Source: an uncultured Clostridia bacterium (lineage in GTDB: Bacteria; Bacillota; Clostridia; Oscillospirales; Ruminococcaceae). Taken from it: a stretch of DNA of 64,000 bases. Position 1 is the stretch's first letter; every line of letters starts with the position of its first letter. The notes beneath the pieces are model-generated. The model did no database searches and had not been told where the DNA came from. It worked only from the letters and a program-made list of their open reading frames with translations. The DNA lies in the NCBI GenBank assembly GCA_947389015.1, contig CANDVA010000011.1, positions 1 through 64,000 on the forward strand, in the 5' to 3' direction. Positions 1 to 8,809 of the stretch are shown in pieces. A program made the translations under genes and the position numbers.

Positions 1-256
1 CTACAGGCACTCCGTTGCAACGCCGATTTTATTTGAATAAAATTCGCCGATACATATATCTTGTGAACATTGATGCCCGAAACCTCCGACGAGCGCAAGA
101 TATAGTTTGCGATAATCAAATTCTGCCCATATGTTGTAAATATTTACAATATTTTGCCTTCTGCAAGAGATTTGAGATAGTATTTTTTGTTAAAAATGCA
201 CAAAAATATGAACAAAACTTTATCTTGATTTTTTCTTGAAAGACTCAAAATTGCTC
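1..256. other. AT-rich region upstream of the mra promoter, no gene seen
   Basis: No convincing coding sequence. A 74-codon frame on the plus strand (15-239) has no ribosome binding site and odd composition, so it is not called. The one distinct structure is a perfect 16-bp palindrome, TTGTAAATATTTACAA, at 134-149, which could be an operator of unknown specificity. Confidence 0.5.
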
Positions 257-285
257 TTGAAAAAATTTCCCAAGTGGGTTATAAT
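257..285 (+). promoter_or_regulatory. Sigma-A promoter of the mra/dcw operon
   Basis: The -35 box TTGAAA (257-262) and the -10 box TATAAT (280-285) are separated by 17 bp. Transcription would start near 292 and give a leader of about 165 bases before mraZ. That leader contains a 7-bp hairpin at 400-420 (TTCCGTC/GACGGAA) just upstream of the mraZ ribosome site. Confidence 0.8.
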
Positions 286-292
286 ATGATTG

Positions 293-330
293 TGGGGAAA
301 AGTGGTGAGATAATTCACTGTTTTGGTGAA
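293..330 (+). promoter_or_regulatory. Putative MraZ operator repeats
   Basis: Direct repeats of TGG[GT]GA occur at 293 (TGGGGA), 303 (TGGTGA) and 324 (TGGTGA). The first two are 10 bp apart and the third lies 21 bp further, so all are on the same helix face. MraZ proteins are known to bind TGGG/GTGG-type direct repeats with about 10-bp periodicity in their own promoters. The repeats overlap the expected transcription start, which suits autorepression. The operator role is inferred. Confidence 0.6.
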
Positions 331-456
331 AAATTCATTAAAAATAAAAAATCACTTATATCCTGCCTGAGGGAAATATATATTTAAATCTACGAAAACT
401 TCCGTCTGAGGAGGACGGAACGGCGCTTTTCATCAACGTTGCAGGGGGGAATGGAA

Positions 457-876
457 ATGTACGGCGAATACGAGCATACCGTTGACGCTAAGGGACGTAT
501 GAATTTCCCCGCCAAGCTCCGCGAGGAGTTCGGCGAGCATTTCTATATCTGCAAGAGCCTTACCGAGAAGTGCCTGACGGTGTACACGACAGAGAGCTGG
601 GAGGAATTAAAGACCAGCCTTAAAGGAAAGCCGTCAAAGATCGCGCTGCCTATCGAGCGTTTCCTATTTGGAAGCGCCTGCGAGGCTGAGCCGGACAAGC
701 AGGGCAGAATCGCCATTGCGCCCGCCCTGCGCGCATACGCGAATATCACGGGCGAGGTGGTGGTCGTGGGGTTAGTGGACCGCGCCGAGATCTGGGATAA
801 ATCGGCTTGGGAGGAATATACAAACAGTACGCCTCTTGAGGATATCGCGGGTATGGCGGAGGAGCTTGGAATTTAA
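457..876 (+). CDS. mraZ: Transcriptional regulator MraZ
   Basis: This is the DNA-binding regulator that heads the division and cell-wall cluster. The N terminus MYGEYEHTVDAKGR carries the first copy of the family signature, and a second AbrB-like half follows (DKQGRIAIAPALR, about residues 88-100). At about 139 residues it is slightly short of the usual 143-150. The ATG at 457 is chosen because the AGGGGGG run at 443-449 lies about 7 bases upstream; the ATG at 451 and TTG at 439 sit too close to it. The stop overlaps the rsmH start (TAATG), so the two genes are translationally coupled. Candidate MraZ binding repeats lie in the promoter. Identification is firm. Confidence 0.95.
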   Translation: MYGEYEHTVDAKGRMNFPAKLREEFGEHFYICKSLTEKCLTVYTTESWEELKTSLKGKPSKIALPIERFLFGSACEAEPDKQGRIAIAPALRAYANITGEVVVVGLVDRAEIWDKSAWEEYTNSTPLEDIAGMAEELGI

Positions 877-1802
877 TGGAGTTCAAACACACAACCGTGC
901 TGCTTAAAGAGACGGTGGACGGCGCGTTTTCAGACCCAAAGGGCGTTTACGCGGATCTTACCACAGGCGGCGGCGGTCACAGTCTGGAGCTTGCAAAGCG
1001 CCTTTCAGGGGGAAGGCTTATTTGCTTCGATCGGGACGGGGAGGCTATCGAAGCCGCAGGGGAGCGGCTGAGCGGTTATCCCGTAACGTTTGTACAGAGG
1101 AATTTCAAGGAATTGAGCGGGGTTCTGGACGAGCTCGGCGTTGAGGAGCTTGACGGGATTGTCGCGGATCTGGGCGTTTCATCGCACCAGCTTGACGAAG
1201 CGGACCGCGGATTTTCGTTTCACAACGACGCGCCGCTTGATATGAGAATGAGCGGCGAGGGTTTATCCGCGCGTGATGTTGTCAACGATTATACATTTGA
1301 GGAACTTAGACGCATACTATATGAATTCGGCGAGGAGAAATTCGCGCCGAAGATCGCGCAGGGCATTGTGGACGCGAGGGCGGTATTCCCGATAGAAAGA
1401 ACGGGGGAGCTTGCCGAGATAATAAAGAACAGCGTTCCCGCCGCTTACAGGCGCGAAAAGAACCCATGCCGAAAGAGCTTTCAGGCGATCCGCATTGAAG
1501 TGAACGGTGAGCTTGACGCGCTTGACAAGGCATTGACCGACGGCTTTGACAGACTGAAGATCGGCGGAAAAATGTCGGTCATAACGTTCCACTCTCTTGA
1601 GGACAGGATCGTTAAAAACCGCTTCAAGGAATTCTGTACGGGCTGTACATGCCCGCCCGAGTTTCCCGTGTGCGTGTGCGGAAGGCAGCCGAGAGGACGG
1701 CTTGTCACGAGGAAGCCGATCACGCCGGACGCGGAGGAGCTTGCGGAAAATCCGAGAAGCCGCAGCGCAAAGCTGCGCGTTATAGAGAAAATAAGGGCGT
1801 AA
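876..1802 (+). CDS. rsmH: 16S rRNA (cytosine(1402)-N(4))-methyltransferase RsmH
   Basis: The enzyme methylates N4 of C1402 in the 16S rRNA P-site using S-adenosylmethionine. The 308-residue length matches the family. The sequence has the N-terminal HTTVLLKETVDG block, the SAM-binding DLTTGGGGHS loop near residue 28, DLGVSSHQLDEADRGFSF, MRMS and the C-terminal NPRSRSAKLRV signature. A Cys-rich stretch (CTGCTCPP and CVCG, about residues 247-261) is usual for RsmH. The ATG overlaps the mraZ stop. It is the second gene of the cluster, as in most Firmicutes. Confidence 0.97.
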   Translation: MEFKHTTVLLKETVDGAFSDPKGVYADLTTGGGGHSLELAKRLSGGRLICFDRDGEAIEAAGERLSGYPVTFVQRNFKELSGVLDELGVEELDGIVADLGVSSHQLDEADRGFSFHNDAPLDMRMSGEGLSARDVVNDYTFEELRRILYEFGEEKFAPKIAQGIVDARAVFPIERTGELAEIIKNSVPAAYRREKNPCRKSFQAIRIEVNGELDALDKALTDGFDRLKIGGKMSVITFHSLEDRIVKNRFKEFCTGCTCPPEFPVCVCGRQPRGRLVTRKPITPDAEELAENPRSRSAKLRVIEKIRA

Positions 1803-1842
1803 ATATACGCGTTAAAATGGAAGTATAAAGGAGTGACGGCGT

Positions 1843-2355
1843 ATGGCGTATCCCGTAAACGACAATACAAATCTGGCTTACGATCTTTCAATGTTCGACA
1901 CGGCCGAAAGAGAGCGCCGCGAAAAGCATCACCGCGCTGATGAGGAAGCGCGTAAAATACATCTTGCGCCCCTGAACTCCGTTTCAAGAAGCGGATCGAG
2001 GATAAAGATCGTAATGGCGGCGCTGATGATCTTTGCCGCGCTTTTCGCCGTGAACTATTACAATACCAAAAGAGACGACGTATCGCGAAAGGTCGCGGAG
2101 CAGGAGCAGCTGCTGACCGAGGCGAAGGACGATAACAATTTGCTGCAGAGCAAGCTCGATACCAAGGCGAATATCGGATATATCGAGAAGTACGCTACGG
2201 AGCAGCTCGGAATGTCGAAGGTCGCCGCGTCGCAAAAGAAATACATCAGCGTTAATACCGAGGACCTTATCGAGGTCACGGAAGATGACGACGGCGGTTT
2301 CCTGGGTTCCGTCAAGAGATGGTTCTCCGCGTTTTTGGAATACATTGGGTTCTGA
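1843..2355 (+). CDS. ftsL: Cell division protein FtsL-like
   Basis: A 170-residue bitopic membrane protein. A charged N-terminal cytoplasmic part (1-50) is followed by one transmembrane helix (about 52-72, IVMAALMIFAALFAVNYY) and an external coiled-coil (about 78-110) rich in Glu, Gln and Leu. This is the FtsL/DivIC plan: a septal scaffold that joins DivIC and FtsQ/DivIB to regulate the FtsW/PBP synthase. Sequence similarity is weak, as is normal for FtsL. The call rests on topology and on position between rsmH and the class B PBP. The acidic stretch near 142-150 and the amphipathic C terminus are not typical. A GGAG site precedes the ATG. Confidence 0.8.
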   Translation: MAYPVNDNTNLAYDLSMFDTAERERREKHHRADEEARKIHLAPLNSVSRSGSRIKIVMAALMIFAALFAVNYYNTKRDDVSRKVAEQEQLLTEAKDDNNLLQSKLDTKANIGYIEKYATEQLGMSKVAASQKKYISVNTEDLIEVTEDDDGGFLGSVKRWFSAFLEYIGF

Positions 2356-2420
2356 CGGCATAAAATAAGGGTGAACAAGCCCTTTGACAGGTTGTCGGCA
2401 GACTGTTTATCACTAAAAAC

Positions 2421-2456
2421 AGCAAAGTCGGCTATACGGCTTTGCTTTTTTGGTTT
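2421..2456 (+). terminator. Rho-independent terminator-like hairpin between ftsL and the PBP gene
   Basis: AGCAAAG (2421-2427) pairs with CTTTGCT (2440-2446), extended inward by T-G, C-G and G-C pairs around the loop GCTATA, and is followed by TTTTTTGGTTTTTT. It ends just before the ribosome site of the next gene. It would partially terminate or attenuate the long operon transcript here. Confidence 0.65.
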
Positions 2457-2472
2457 TTTGGAGGTCGTTACA

Positions 2473-4887
2473 TTGGACAAGAATACGAATAACAACAGGG
2501 GATTATTCTGGAGATTTGTCGACTTTTTGAAGAAAAGCGACGCTGCCGAGGCGGATAAAAAGCCGCTAATCGGCTACCGCGGACGGCAGATGGTCATACT
2601 TTCGATAGTTGTGGGTTTTTCCGTGTTCGTCGGCTATAATCTGTTGAAATTTACCGTGCTCGACGGCGATATGTGGCGGCAGAGAGCGAACAGTCAGCAG
2701 ATGAGCTCGATGACGATAATGGCAAACCGCGGCACTATCTACGACGCAAACGGCACAGTTCTTGCGCAAAGCTCCACGGTATGGAACATAGTTATCGCGC
2801 CGACCCCTATTCACGAAGCGAACGAGGAGCGCCGCAAGGCTTACGACGAGCATGTTAAAAACAAAAAGGACGACGAAGTCATTGAGCCGTTCAGAGAGCT
2901 TTCGGACATAATCAGCACCGAGCTTTCCAAGATACTTAACGTCAAGCCCGACGGAATGACAGAGGCCTGCAAGGATTATACCAACAGCTATTATTACGTT
3001 GTAAAGCGCAATGTCGAAAAGCCCGAGGTCCTGCTTATAAAGCAGATGATGCTTGACAACAATATACGCGCGGATTGTATCGTCACCGAGCAGTCGAGCA
3101 AGCGCTACTATCCCAACGGATCGCTCGCGTCCAACGTTATCGGGTTCACGAACTTTGACGGCGACGGCGTTTACGGTCTCGAGGCGTATTACGACGACTA
3201 TCTCCGCGGCACGGACGGCAAGGCGTTTTACCGTACCGACGGTCTCGGACAGGGCGTTGAAAACGAAAACGACTACATTTTCAACGCTACCGACGGATAC
3301 AGTCTTGTGCTTACTCTTGACGAGGTATTGCAGCACTATCTCGAGAAGAACCTCGAGCAGTGCGTATCGCAGCACTCTGTAATAAACCGCGCCTGCGGTA
3401 TAATAATGAACTGTAAGACGGGCGGAGTGCTCGCAATGGCTACCTCGCCGTCCTACGACCTGAATAATCCCTCGGAGCTTACGAGCCAATACGACCTCGA
3501 CCTCCTCGCAAAGATGAAGGAGGAGGGCAAGTCCGAGGACGAGATAGCGGAGCAGGAGGGCATTCTCCGCGAGCAGCAGTGGAAGAACAAGGCCGTTACG
3601 GAGCTGTACTACCCCGGCTCGGTTTTCAAGACCGTTACCGCGTCGTCGGCGCTTGAGGAAGAGGTCATCAACATCAACTCCACGTTTTTCTGTCCCGGCT
3701 ACGCGGACGTTGCGGGAACGAAAATTTCCTGCTGGCGCGAGTGGGGTCACGATACGCAGACGCTCCAGCAGGCAATGACGAACTCCTGCAACCCGTCCTT
3801 TATCGCGATAGGTCAGGCACTCGGGATGCAGAAGTTCTGTAATTACTTTGAGGCGTTCGGCTTTACCGAGCCTACGGGCATAGATCTCCCGGGCGAGGCG
3901 CAGAGCCTGTATGTTCCGTATTCGAGAATGAACCTCGTCGACCTTGCGATGTCCTCTATGGGACAGACCAACAAGATAACGCCCATACAGATGTGTACGG
4001 CGTTTTGCGCGATAGTAAACGGCGGTAATCTTGTAACGCCGCATCTGGTAGACAAGATTCTCGACAGCAACGGAAACGTCGTCGAGACAAAGGAGACCCA
4101 GATAAAACGTCAGGTGATCTCCAAGGAGACCTCCGAGACCATGCGCGGCATTCTGGAGACGATCGTTACCCAAAACGGCGGTCACAACGCGTATATCGCG
4201 GGATACAGGATCGGCGGCAAATCGGGAACGGCGGAGAAGATCGACGAATACAACGCCGCGGGCGGTATGGCGGGCGGCGCTCACATGACCTACATAGGAA
4301 CGTTCGCTGCGGCTGTGCCTATGGACGATCCGCAGATCGTTATGCTGGTGCTTGTCGATACGCCTACGGGTCCCGAGTACTACGGCTCGGCAGTCGCCTG
4401 CCCCGTTGTATCGGCGGTGTTCAAGGACGGTCTGGAGCATCTGGGCATTTATCCGACATATACGGCGGAAGAACAGGCGAAGATGGACGCGACCGTGCCG
4501 TATGTCCTCGGCGATATGGCGATGTATGCGCAGAGCTATCTCACGGCGAACAATTTTGAGGTTAAATTTATCGGCGATCCTTCGAGCGACGCTACCGTCA
4601 AAAAGCAGATACCCGAATCGGGCAGCAGCATACCCAAAGGCTCGACCGTTGTACTATACCTTGACGACAGCGAGCTTGAGACCGGAGAAGTGCCGAATGT
4701 GCTCAATATGAGCGTTAAAGAGGCTAACGACGCTATTTCCAACGCGGGCTTCAACATCAAGATACTTGGCGGCGCCGCCGAAAACGCGGACGCAGTAGCG
4801 ACTATGCAAAGCTATCCCGAGGGTACGGTATTGTATAGGGGCAGCGTTATCGAGGTAACATTCCAGGCGAATTCCTTCGGAGGTTAA
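2473..4887 (+). CDS. Class B penicillin-binding protein with two PASTA domains (SpoVD/PBP2 type)
   Basis: A transpeptidase that cross-links peptidoglycan at the septum or spore cortex together with FtsW. One N-terminal transmembrane helix (about residues 37-57) leads to a PBP-dimer domain. The transpeptidase domain has SVFK (active Ser near residue 383), SCN near 442 and KSGT near 583. Two C-terminal PASTA repeats follow (about 680-740 and 742-800), the first starting VPYVLGD and the second VPNVLNM. The TTG at 2473 is chosen because GGAGG (2460-2464) lies 8 bases upstream; the upstream GTG at 2371 would put the terminator hairpin inside the gene. The single class B PBP in this cluster could be SpoVD or a vegetative FtsI; the sequence alone does not decide. 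Confidence 0.9.
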   Translation: MDKNTNNNRGLFWRFVDFLKKSDAAEADKKPLIGYRGRQMVILSIVVGFSVFVGYNLLKFTVLDGDMWRQRANSQQMSSMTIMANRGTIYDANGTVLAQSSTVWNIVIAPTPIHEANEERRKAYDEHVKNKKDDEVIEPFRELSDIISTELSKILNVKPDGMTEACKDYTNSYYYVVKRNVEKPEVLLIKQMMLDNNIRADCIVTEQSSKRYYPNGSLASNVIGFTNFDGDGVYGLEAYYDDYLRGTDGKAFYRTDGLGQGVENENDYIFNATDGYSLVLTLDEVLQHYLEKNLEQCVSQHSVINRACGIIMNCKTGGVLAMATSPSYDLNNPSELTSQYDLDLLAKMKEEGKSEDEIAEQEGILREQQWKNKAVTELYYPGSVFKTVTASSALEEEVININSTFFCPGYADVAGTKISCWREWGHDTQTLQQAMTNSCNPSFIAIGQALGMQKFCNYFEAFGFTEPTGIDLPGEAQSLYVPYSRMNLVDLAMSSMGQTNKITPIQMCTAFCAIVNGGNLVTPHLVDKILDSNGNVVETKETQIKRQVISKETSETMRGILETIVTQNGGHNAYIAGYRIGGKSGTAEKIDEYNAAGGMAGGAHMTYIGTFAAAVPMDDPQIVMLVLVDTPTGPEYYGSAVACPVVSAVFKDGLEHLGIYPTYTAEEQAKMDATVPYVLGDMAMYAQSYLTANNFEVKFIGDPSSDATVKKQIPESGSSIPKGSTVVLYLDDSELETGEVPNVLNMSVKEANDAISNAGFNIKILGGAAENADAVATMQSYPEGTVLYRGSVIEVTFQANSFGG

Positions 4888-4908
4888 GAATATACGGGCG
4901 GTGAAGAT

Positions 4909-6360
4909 ATGACGATAGGAGAGCTGTTTTCGGGAATATGCGATGTCCCCGCGGGGCTGGAAAGCATCGGGGTCGCGGGAGTGACCTCCGATAACCGCGA
5001 GGTCGAGAGCGGCTTTCTGTTTGTTTGTATTAGGGGCGGCAGCTTTGACGGTCACTCCGTCGCCGCGAAAATGCTTGAAATGGGCGCGTGCGCGGTGGTA
5101 ACGCAGAAAAATCTCGGACTTGACCGCGAAATAACGGTCGGGAATTCGCGGAGAATATATCCGGAATTGCTGTCAAGATTTTACGGCTCGCCTGCGAAAA
5201 AATTCAAGCTCTGCGCGGTTACGGGAACCAACGGCAAGACGACCGTCGTCAACCTTTGCGCACAGATAACGCGGCTGTTAGGTCACAGAACGGGCGTTAT
5301 CGGAACGCTCGGCACGGACACGAGCAGCGGCTTGAATTACTCTCACGACGGTCCGCCGACCACTCCCGAGCCGCGAAGGCTATATCAATTATTCGCACAA
5401 ATGGCGGAGGAAAACACTGAGTATTGCTTTGTCGAGGCAAGCTCGCAGGCGCTGGCGCAGTACCGCTTCGCGGCTGGGGATTTCGCCGTCGGAGCGTTCA
5501 CAAATCTTACGCGCGATCATCTGGATTATCACGGAACGATGGAGAATTATTTCGCGGCGAAGCGAATGCTGTTCGATATGTGCGAAAACGCGGTAGTTAA
5601 TATCGACGATGAATACGGCAGACGGATAGCGGAATACTGTCTCGAAAAGGGCGTCCCGTTAAAAACGATATCGGTGGACGGAGAAGCGGATTTCCACACG
5701 GAATTTGTCAAGCTCTCCGCGCATATGTCCGAGTTTATTTTAACGGACAGAGCCGCGGGGAAGAGCTATCCCGTGCGGTTCGCGATGACGGGGCTGTATA
5801 ACGTTTCAAACGCACTTGAGGCGGCGGTCACGGTACATCTTACGGGCGTTCCGATGGACGAGGCGCTGTGTGCTCTCGAGAGGATAGGTGGCGTTGCGGG
5901 GCGGCTGGAAACGCTGTATGCGGGCGATTTCACGGTGATACGCGATTACGCGCATACCGAGGACGGCTTGGAAAAGCTGCTGTCAATGCTGAAGCCCTTG
6001 GCGAAAAACCGCCTTATCGCGGTATTCGGAGCGGCGGGCGAGCGCGACGCGGGGAAGCGCCCCGATATGGGCAAAACAACGGCGAAATACGCGGACGTGC
6101 TGATAGTCACGACGGACAGTCCGCGTCACGAGGATCCTCAAAAAACTATCGACGACGTAGCTCGGGGAATTCCTGCGGATAAGCCGCATGAGGAGTTTAT
6201 CGACAGAAAGGCAGCGATATTCCGCGCACTCGATATGGCGGAAAAGGGCGATGTGATAGCGCTCTGCGGCAAGGGTCACGAGGATTATCAGGCGATAGGC
6301 GACGAGTACCTTCATTTTGACGAAAAAGAGATCGTCGGCGAATATTTCAAAAAAGAGTAA
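4909..6360 (+). CDS. murE: UDP-N-acetylmuramoyl-tripeptide synthetase MurE
   Basis: ATP-dependent ligase that adds the third stem-peptide residue to UDP-MurNAc-L-Ala-D-Glu. At 483 residues it has the Mur-ligase plan: an N-terminal UDP-binding domain, the P-loop TGTNGKTT near residue 106, and the central and C-terminal domains. The motif that selects the amino acid reads DSPR (in TTDSPRHEDP) instead of the classical DNPR of diaminopimelate enzymes. The Arg that contacts the DAP carboxylate is kept, so meso-DAP is the likely substrate. It lies 21 bases after the PBP gene in the same operon. Confidence 0.95.
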   Translation: MTIGELFSGICDVPAGLESIGVAGVTSDNREVESGFLFVCIRGGSFDGHSVAAKMLEMGACAVVTQKNLGLDREITVGNSRRIYPELLSRFYGSPAKKFKLCAVTGTNGKTTVVNLCAQITRLLGHRTGVIGTLGTDTSSGLNYSHDGPPTTPEPRRLYQLFAQMAEENTEYCFVEASSQALAQYRFAAGDFAVGAFTNLTRDHLDYHGTMENYFAAKRMLFDMCENAVVNIDDEYGRRIAEYCLEKGVPLKTISVDGEADFHTEFVKLSAHMSEFILTDRAAGKSYPVRFAMTGLYNVSNALEAAVTVHLTGVPMDEALCALERIGGVAGRLETLYAGDFTVIRDYAHTEDGLEKLLSMLKPLAKNRLIAVFGAAGERDAGKRPDMGKTTAKYADVLIVTTDSPRHEDPQKTIDDVARGIPADKPHEEFIDRKAAIFRALDMAEKGDVIALCGKGHEDYQAIGDEYLHFDEKEIVGEYFKKE

Positions 6361-6374
6361 CAGGGGGGCGAGGT

Positions 6375-7730
6375 ATGTTTTCAACCAAGGAGATCGCAAA
6401 GATCACGGGCGGCGAGCTTATCGGAGGAGACGTAAGAGTGAAGTCCGTTTCCACAGACACGAGGACTCTCAAAAAGGGAGCTCTCTTCATAGCGGTAAAT
6501 GGCGAGCGCTTTGACGGCAACGACTACATCAAACAAGCGGCGGTGAACGGCGCTGCCGCGGCGATATCCGACCTTGCGGCGGGTACGGTCAAGACCTCGA
6601 TACCCGTTATCTACGTGAAAAATTCGCGTACCGCTCAGCTGAAGCTGGCGCGGTATTACCGCGATAAATTCGGCATTAAGCTCTGCGGTGTGACGGGCAG
6701 CGTCGGGAAGACGTCGACCAAGGATATGATAGGCGCGGTGCTTTCGGCGAAGTACGGCACACTCAAGACCGAGGGTAACCTCAACAACGACATAGGCTTG
6801 CCGAAAACGCTTTTCGGGCTCGGCAAGAGCACCGAGGCGGCTGTAATAGAAATGGGAATGAGCGACCGCGGCGAGATATCGGCGCTGTCAAACGCGGCTC
6901 ACCCGACCTGCGCGGTGATAACGAACATAGGCTTCTGTCATATCGAGAACCTCAAAACGCGCGAGAATATCCTCGCGGCAAAGCTGGAGATACTCGACGG
7001 TATGGACGAAAACGCTCCGCTTATTGTATTCGGCGGCGACGAATATCTCGGAAAGCTTGCCCCGGAGGATATCGGCGGAAGACGGCTGATACGCTACGGG
7101 CTGTCGAAGAAATTCGACGTCTACGCGACGGCGGTGTCGCAATCGGAGAACTGCGGAAAATTCACGCTGCATTACGGCGGCAATTCTTACAAGGCGGCGG
7201 TGCCCGTCACGGGCGAGCATCACATATTAAATGCGCTCGCGGCGTTCTGCGTGGGTATAGAATTCGGGCTGTCTCCCGAGGAGATAATCCCCGCGTTTAT
7301 GAACTATGAGGGCAGCGGAATGAGGCAAAAGACCGAGCTGCGCGGCGATAATATCCGCGTTATCCTCGACTGCTACAATGCCTCGCCCACCTCGATGAGA
7401 TCGGCGCTTTCGGTTCTCGGCGCGGTCAAGACCGAAGGAAGGCGCATAGCGGTGCTCGGCGATATGCTGGAGCTTGGCGAGCAGTCAAAGGCGCTCCACG
7501 CAGGTCTTGCGGAATTTGCGGAAGAGCACGCGGATATGTTTTTCCTGTACGGGCGCGAAATGACCGCTCTCCGCGACGAGCTGACAAAGCGCGGCGCAAA
7601 GGTGTTCCACAGCGAGAACAAGCAGGAGCTGACGGAGCTTTTACTTAACGAAATAAAAAGCGGCGACACGGTGCTGTTTAAGGGCAGCCGCGGTATGAAA
7701 ATGGAAGAGATCGCCGTAAAAATAAAATAA
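6375..7730 (+). CDS. murF: UDP-N-acetylmuramoyl-tripeptide--D-alanyl-D-alanine ligase MurF
   Basis: Adds the D-Ala-D-Ala dipeptide to UDP-MurNAc-tripeptide in the cytoplasm. 451 residues, family-typical. The N-terminal substrate domain contains VSTDTRTLKKGALF. The ATP site is GVTGSVGKTSTKDM (about residues 107-120). EGNLNNDIGLP and the central GMSDRGEI block follow, with DCYNASPTSM and LGDMLELG in the last domain. It starts 14 bases after murE behind a GGGGGGCGAGG ribosome site and precedes mraY. Confidence 0.96.
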   Translation: MFSTKEIAKITGGELIGGDVRVKSVSTDTRTLKKGALFIAVNGERFDGNDYIKQAAVNGAAAAISDLAAGTVKTSIPVIYVKNSRTAQLKLARYYRDKFGIKLCGVTGSVGKTSTKDMIGAVLSAKYGTLKTEGNLNNDIGLPKTLFGLGKSTEAAVIEMGMSDRGEISALSNAAHPTCAVITNIGFCHIENLKTRENILAAKLEILDGMDENAPLIVFGGDEYLGKLAPEDIGGRRLIRYGLSKKFDVYATAVSQSENCGKFTLHYGGNSYKAAVPVTGEHHILNALAAFCVGIEFGLSPEEIIPAFMNYEGSGMRQKTELRGDNIRVILDCYNASPTSMRSALSVLGAVKTEGRRIAVLGDMLELGEQSKALHAGLAEFAEEHADMFFLYGREMTALRDELTKRGAKVFHSENKQELTELLLNEIKSGDTVLFKGSRGMKMEEIAVKIK

Positions 7731-7746
7731 ATATCGGGAGTAAAAT

Positions 7747-8793
7747 ATGCAGATTTGGACAAGCGTTTTTGCGGCTATCGCGGCATTTGTGCTGACGTGG
7801 CTGGCGGGCTTTTGGTTTATCCCGCTGCTCCACAGGCTGAAATACGGTCAGACGATACTCGATATCGGTCCGAAATGGCACAAGGCAAAAAAAGAGGGCA
7901 CTCCGACAATGGGCGGGATAACCTTTATTTTCGCGGTATTCGTGAGCTTTATCGTCGGAATGATCGTGTTTGCCGTATCGGGAGAAGCGAATTATTCGGG
8001 CGTCGACAAGGCGGAGTTCATACGCTCCGCGGCGGGTATGATAATGGCTGTGATGTTCGGATTTATGGGCTTCCTCGACGACTTCATCAAGGTGAAGAAA
8101 AAGCATAACGAGGGGCTTACGCCGACACAGAAGATAATTTTTCAGGTGATGATAATCGCCGCATACTTCGCGACGCTGTATATAAGCGGTCTGCGGCGCA
8201 CGGTGATATTGTTCCCGGGCGGTCTGCAATGGGATATGGGACTGTTCTACTACCCCGTGATGGGTATCGGGGTACTCTATCTCGTGAACGCGGTCAACCT
8301 CACGGACGGTATCGACGGGCTGTGTTCGTCGGTGACAGTGATATATATGGCGGTGTTCGCGGTGATCGCGGGAATGCTCGGAATGTTCGGTCAGCGGCTG
8401 CTTGCGCTGTGCGCGGCGGGCGGCTGCGTCGGATTTCTGATGTGGAACTTCCCGCCCGCAAAGGTGTTTATGGGCGATACGGGGTCTATGTTCCTCGGCG
8501 GCATAGTCTGCGCGCTGGGAGTGGGCTGCGGCGTGGAGTTTCTTATGGTGCTCGCGGCTATGGTGTATATCCTCGAGGCGCTGTCGGTGGTTATACAGTC
8601 GACGGTGTTCAAGATAACCAAGAGAATTTACCATACAAAAGAGGGCAAGCGCCTGTTCAAGATGACACCTATTCATCATCATTTCGAGCTTTCGCATTGG
8701 AGCGAGATAAAGATCGACGCGGTATTTTCGATGGTCGCGGCGCTTTTCGGAGCGTTTGCGGTGGTATTGGCATACGGAATGTTTGTCAAATAG
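7747..8793 (+). CDS. mraY: Phospho-N-acetylmuramoyl-pentapeptide transferase MraY
   Basis: Integral membrane enzyme that transfers phospho-MurNAc-pentapeptide to undecaprenyl phosphate, forming lipid I. 348 residues with about ten hydrophobic segments. Diagnostic motifs are GTPTMGGI (about residues 51-58), FLDDFIKV with the catalytic Asp pair (near 112), NAVNLTDGIDGL (about 180-191), VFMGDTGSMFLGG and the cytoplasmic HHHFEL near residue 310. In many bacteria murD follows mraY; here ftsW follows directly. Confidence 0.97.
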   Translation: MQIWTSVFAAIAAFVLTWLAGFWFIPLLHRLKYGQTILDIGPKWHKAKKEGTPTMGGITFIFAVFVSFIVGMIVFAVSGEANYSGVDKAEFIRSAAGMIMAVMFGFMGFLDDFIKVKKKHNEGLTPTQKIIFQVMIIAAYFATLYISGLRRTVILFPGGLQWDMGLFYYPVMGIGVLYLVNAVNLTDGIDGLCSSVTVIYMAVFAVIAGMLGMFGQRLLALCAAGGCVGFLMWNFPPAKVFMGDTGSMFLGGIVCALGVGCGVEFLMVLAAMVYILEALSVVIQSTVFKITKRIYHTKEGKRLFKMTPIHHHFELSHWSEIKIDAVFSMVAALFGAFAVVLAYGMFVK

Positions 8794-8809
8794 TTACGGG
8801 AGGATAAAA

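Noticed and set aside
15-239. 74-codon frame at the left edge
   Set aside because: No ribosome site and AT-rich intergenic composition; the mra promoter region follows.
2566-4440. 624-codon open frame on the minus strand
   Set aside because: It lies entirely antisense to the class B PBP gene, has no ribosome site, and has Arg/Val/Leu-heavy shadow composition.
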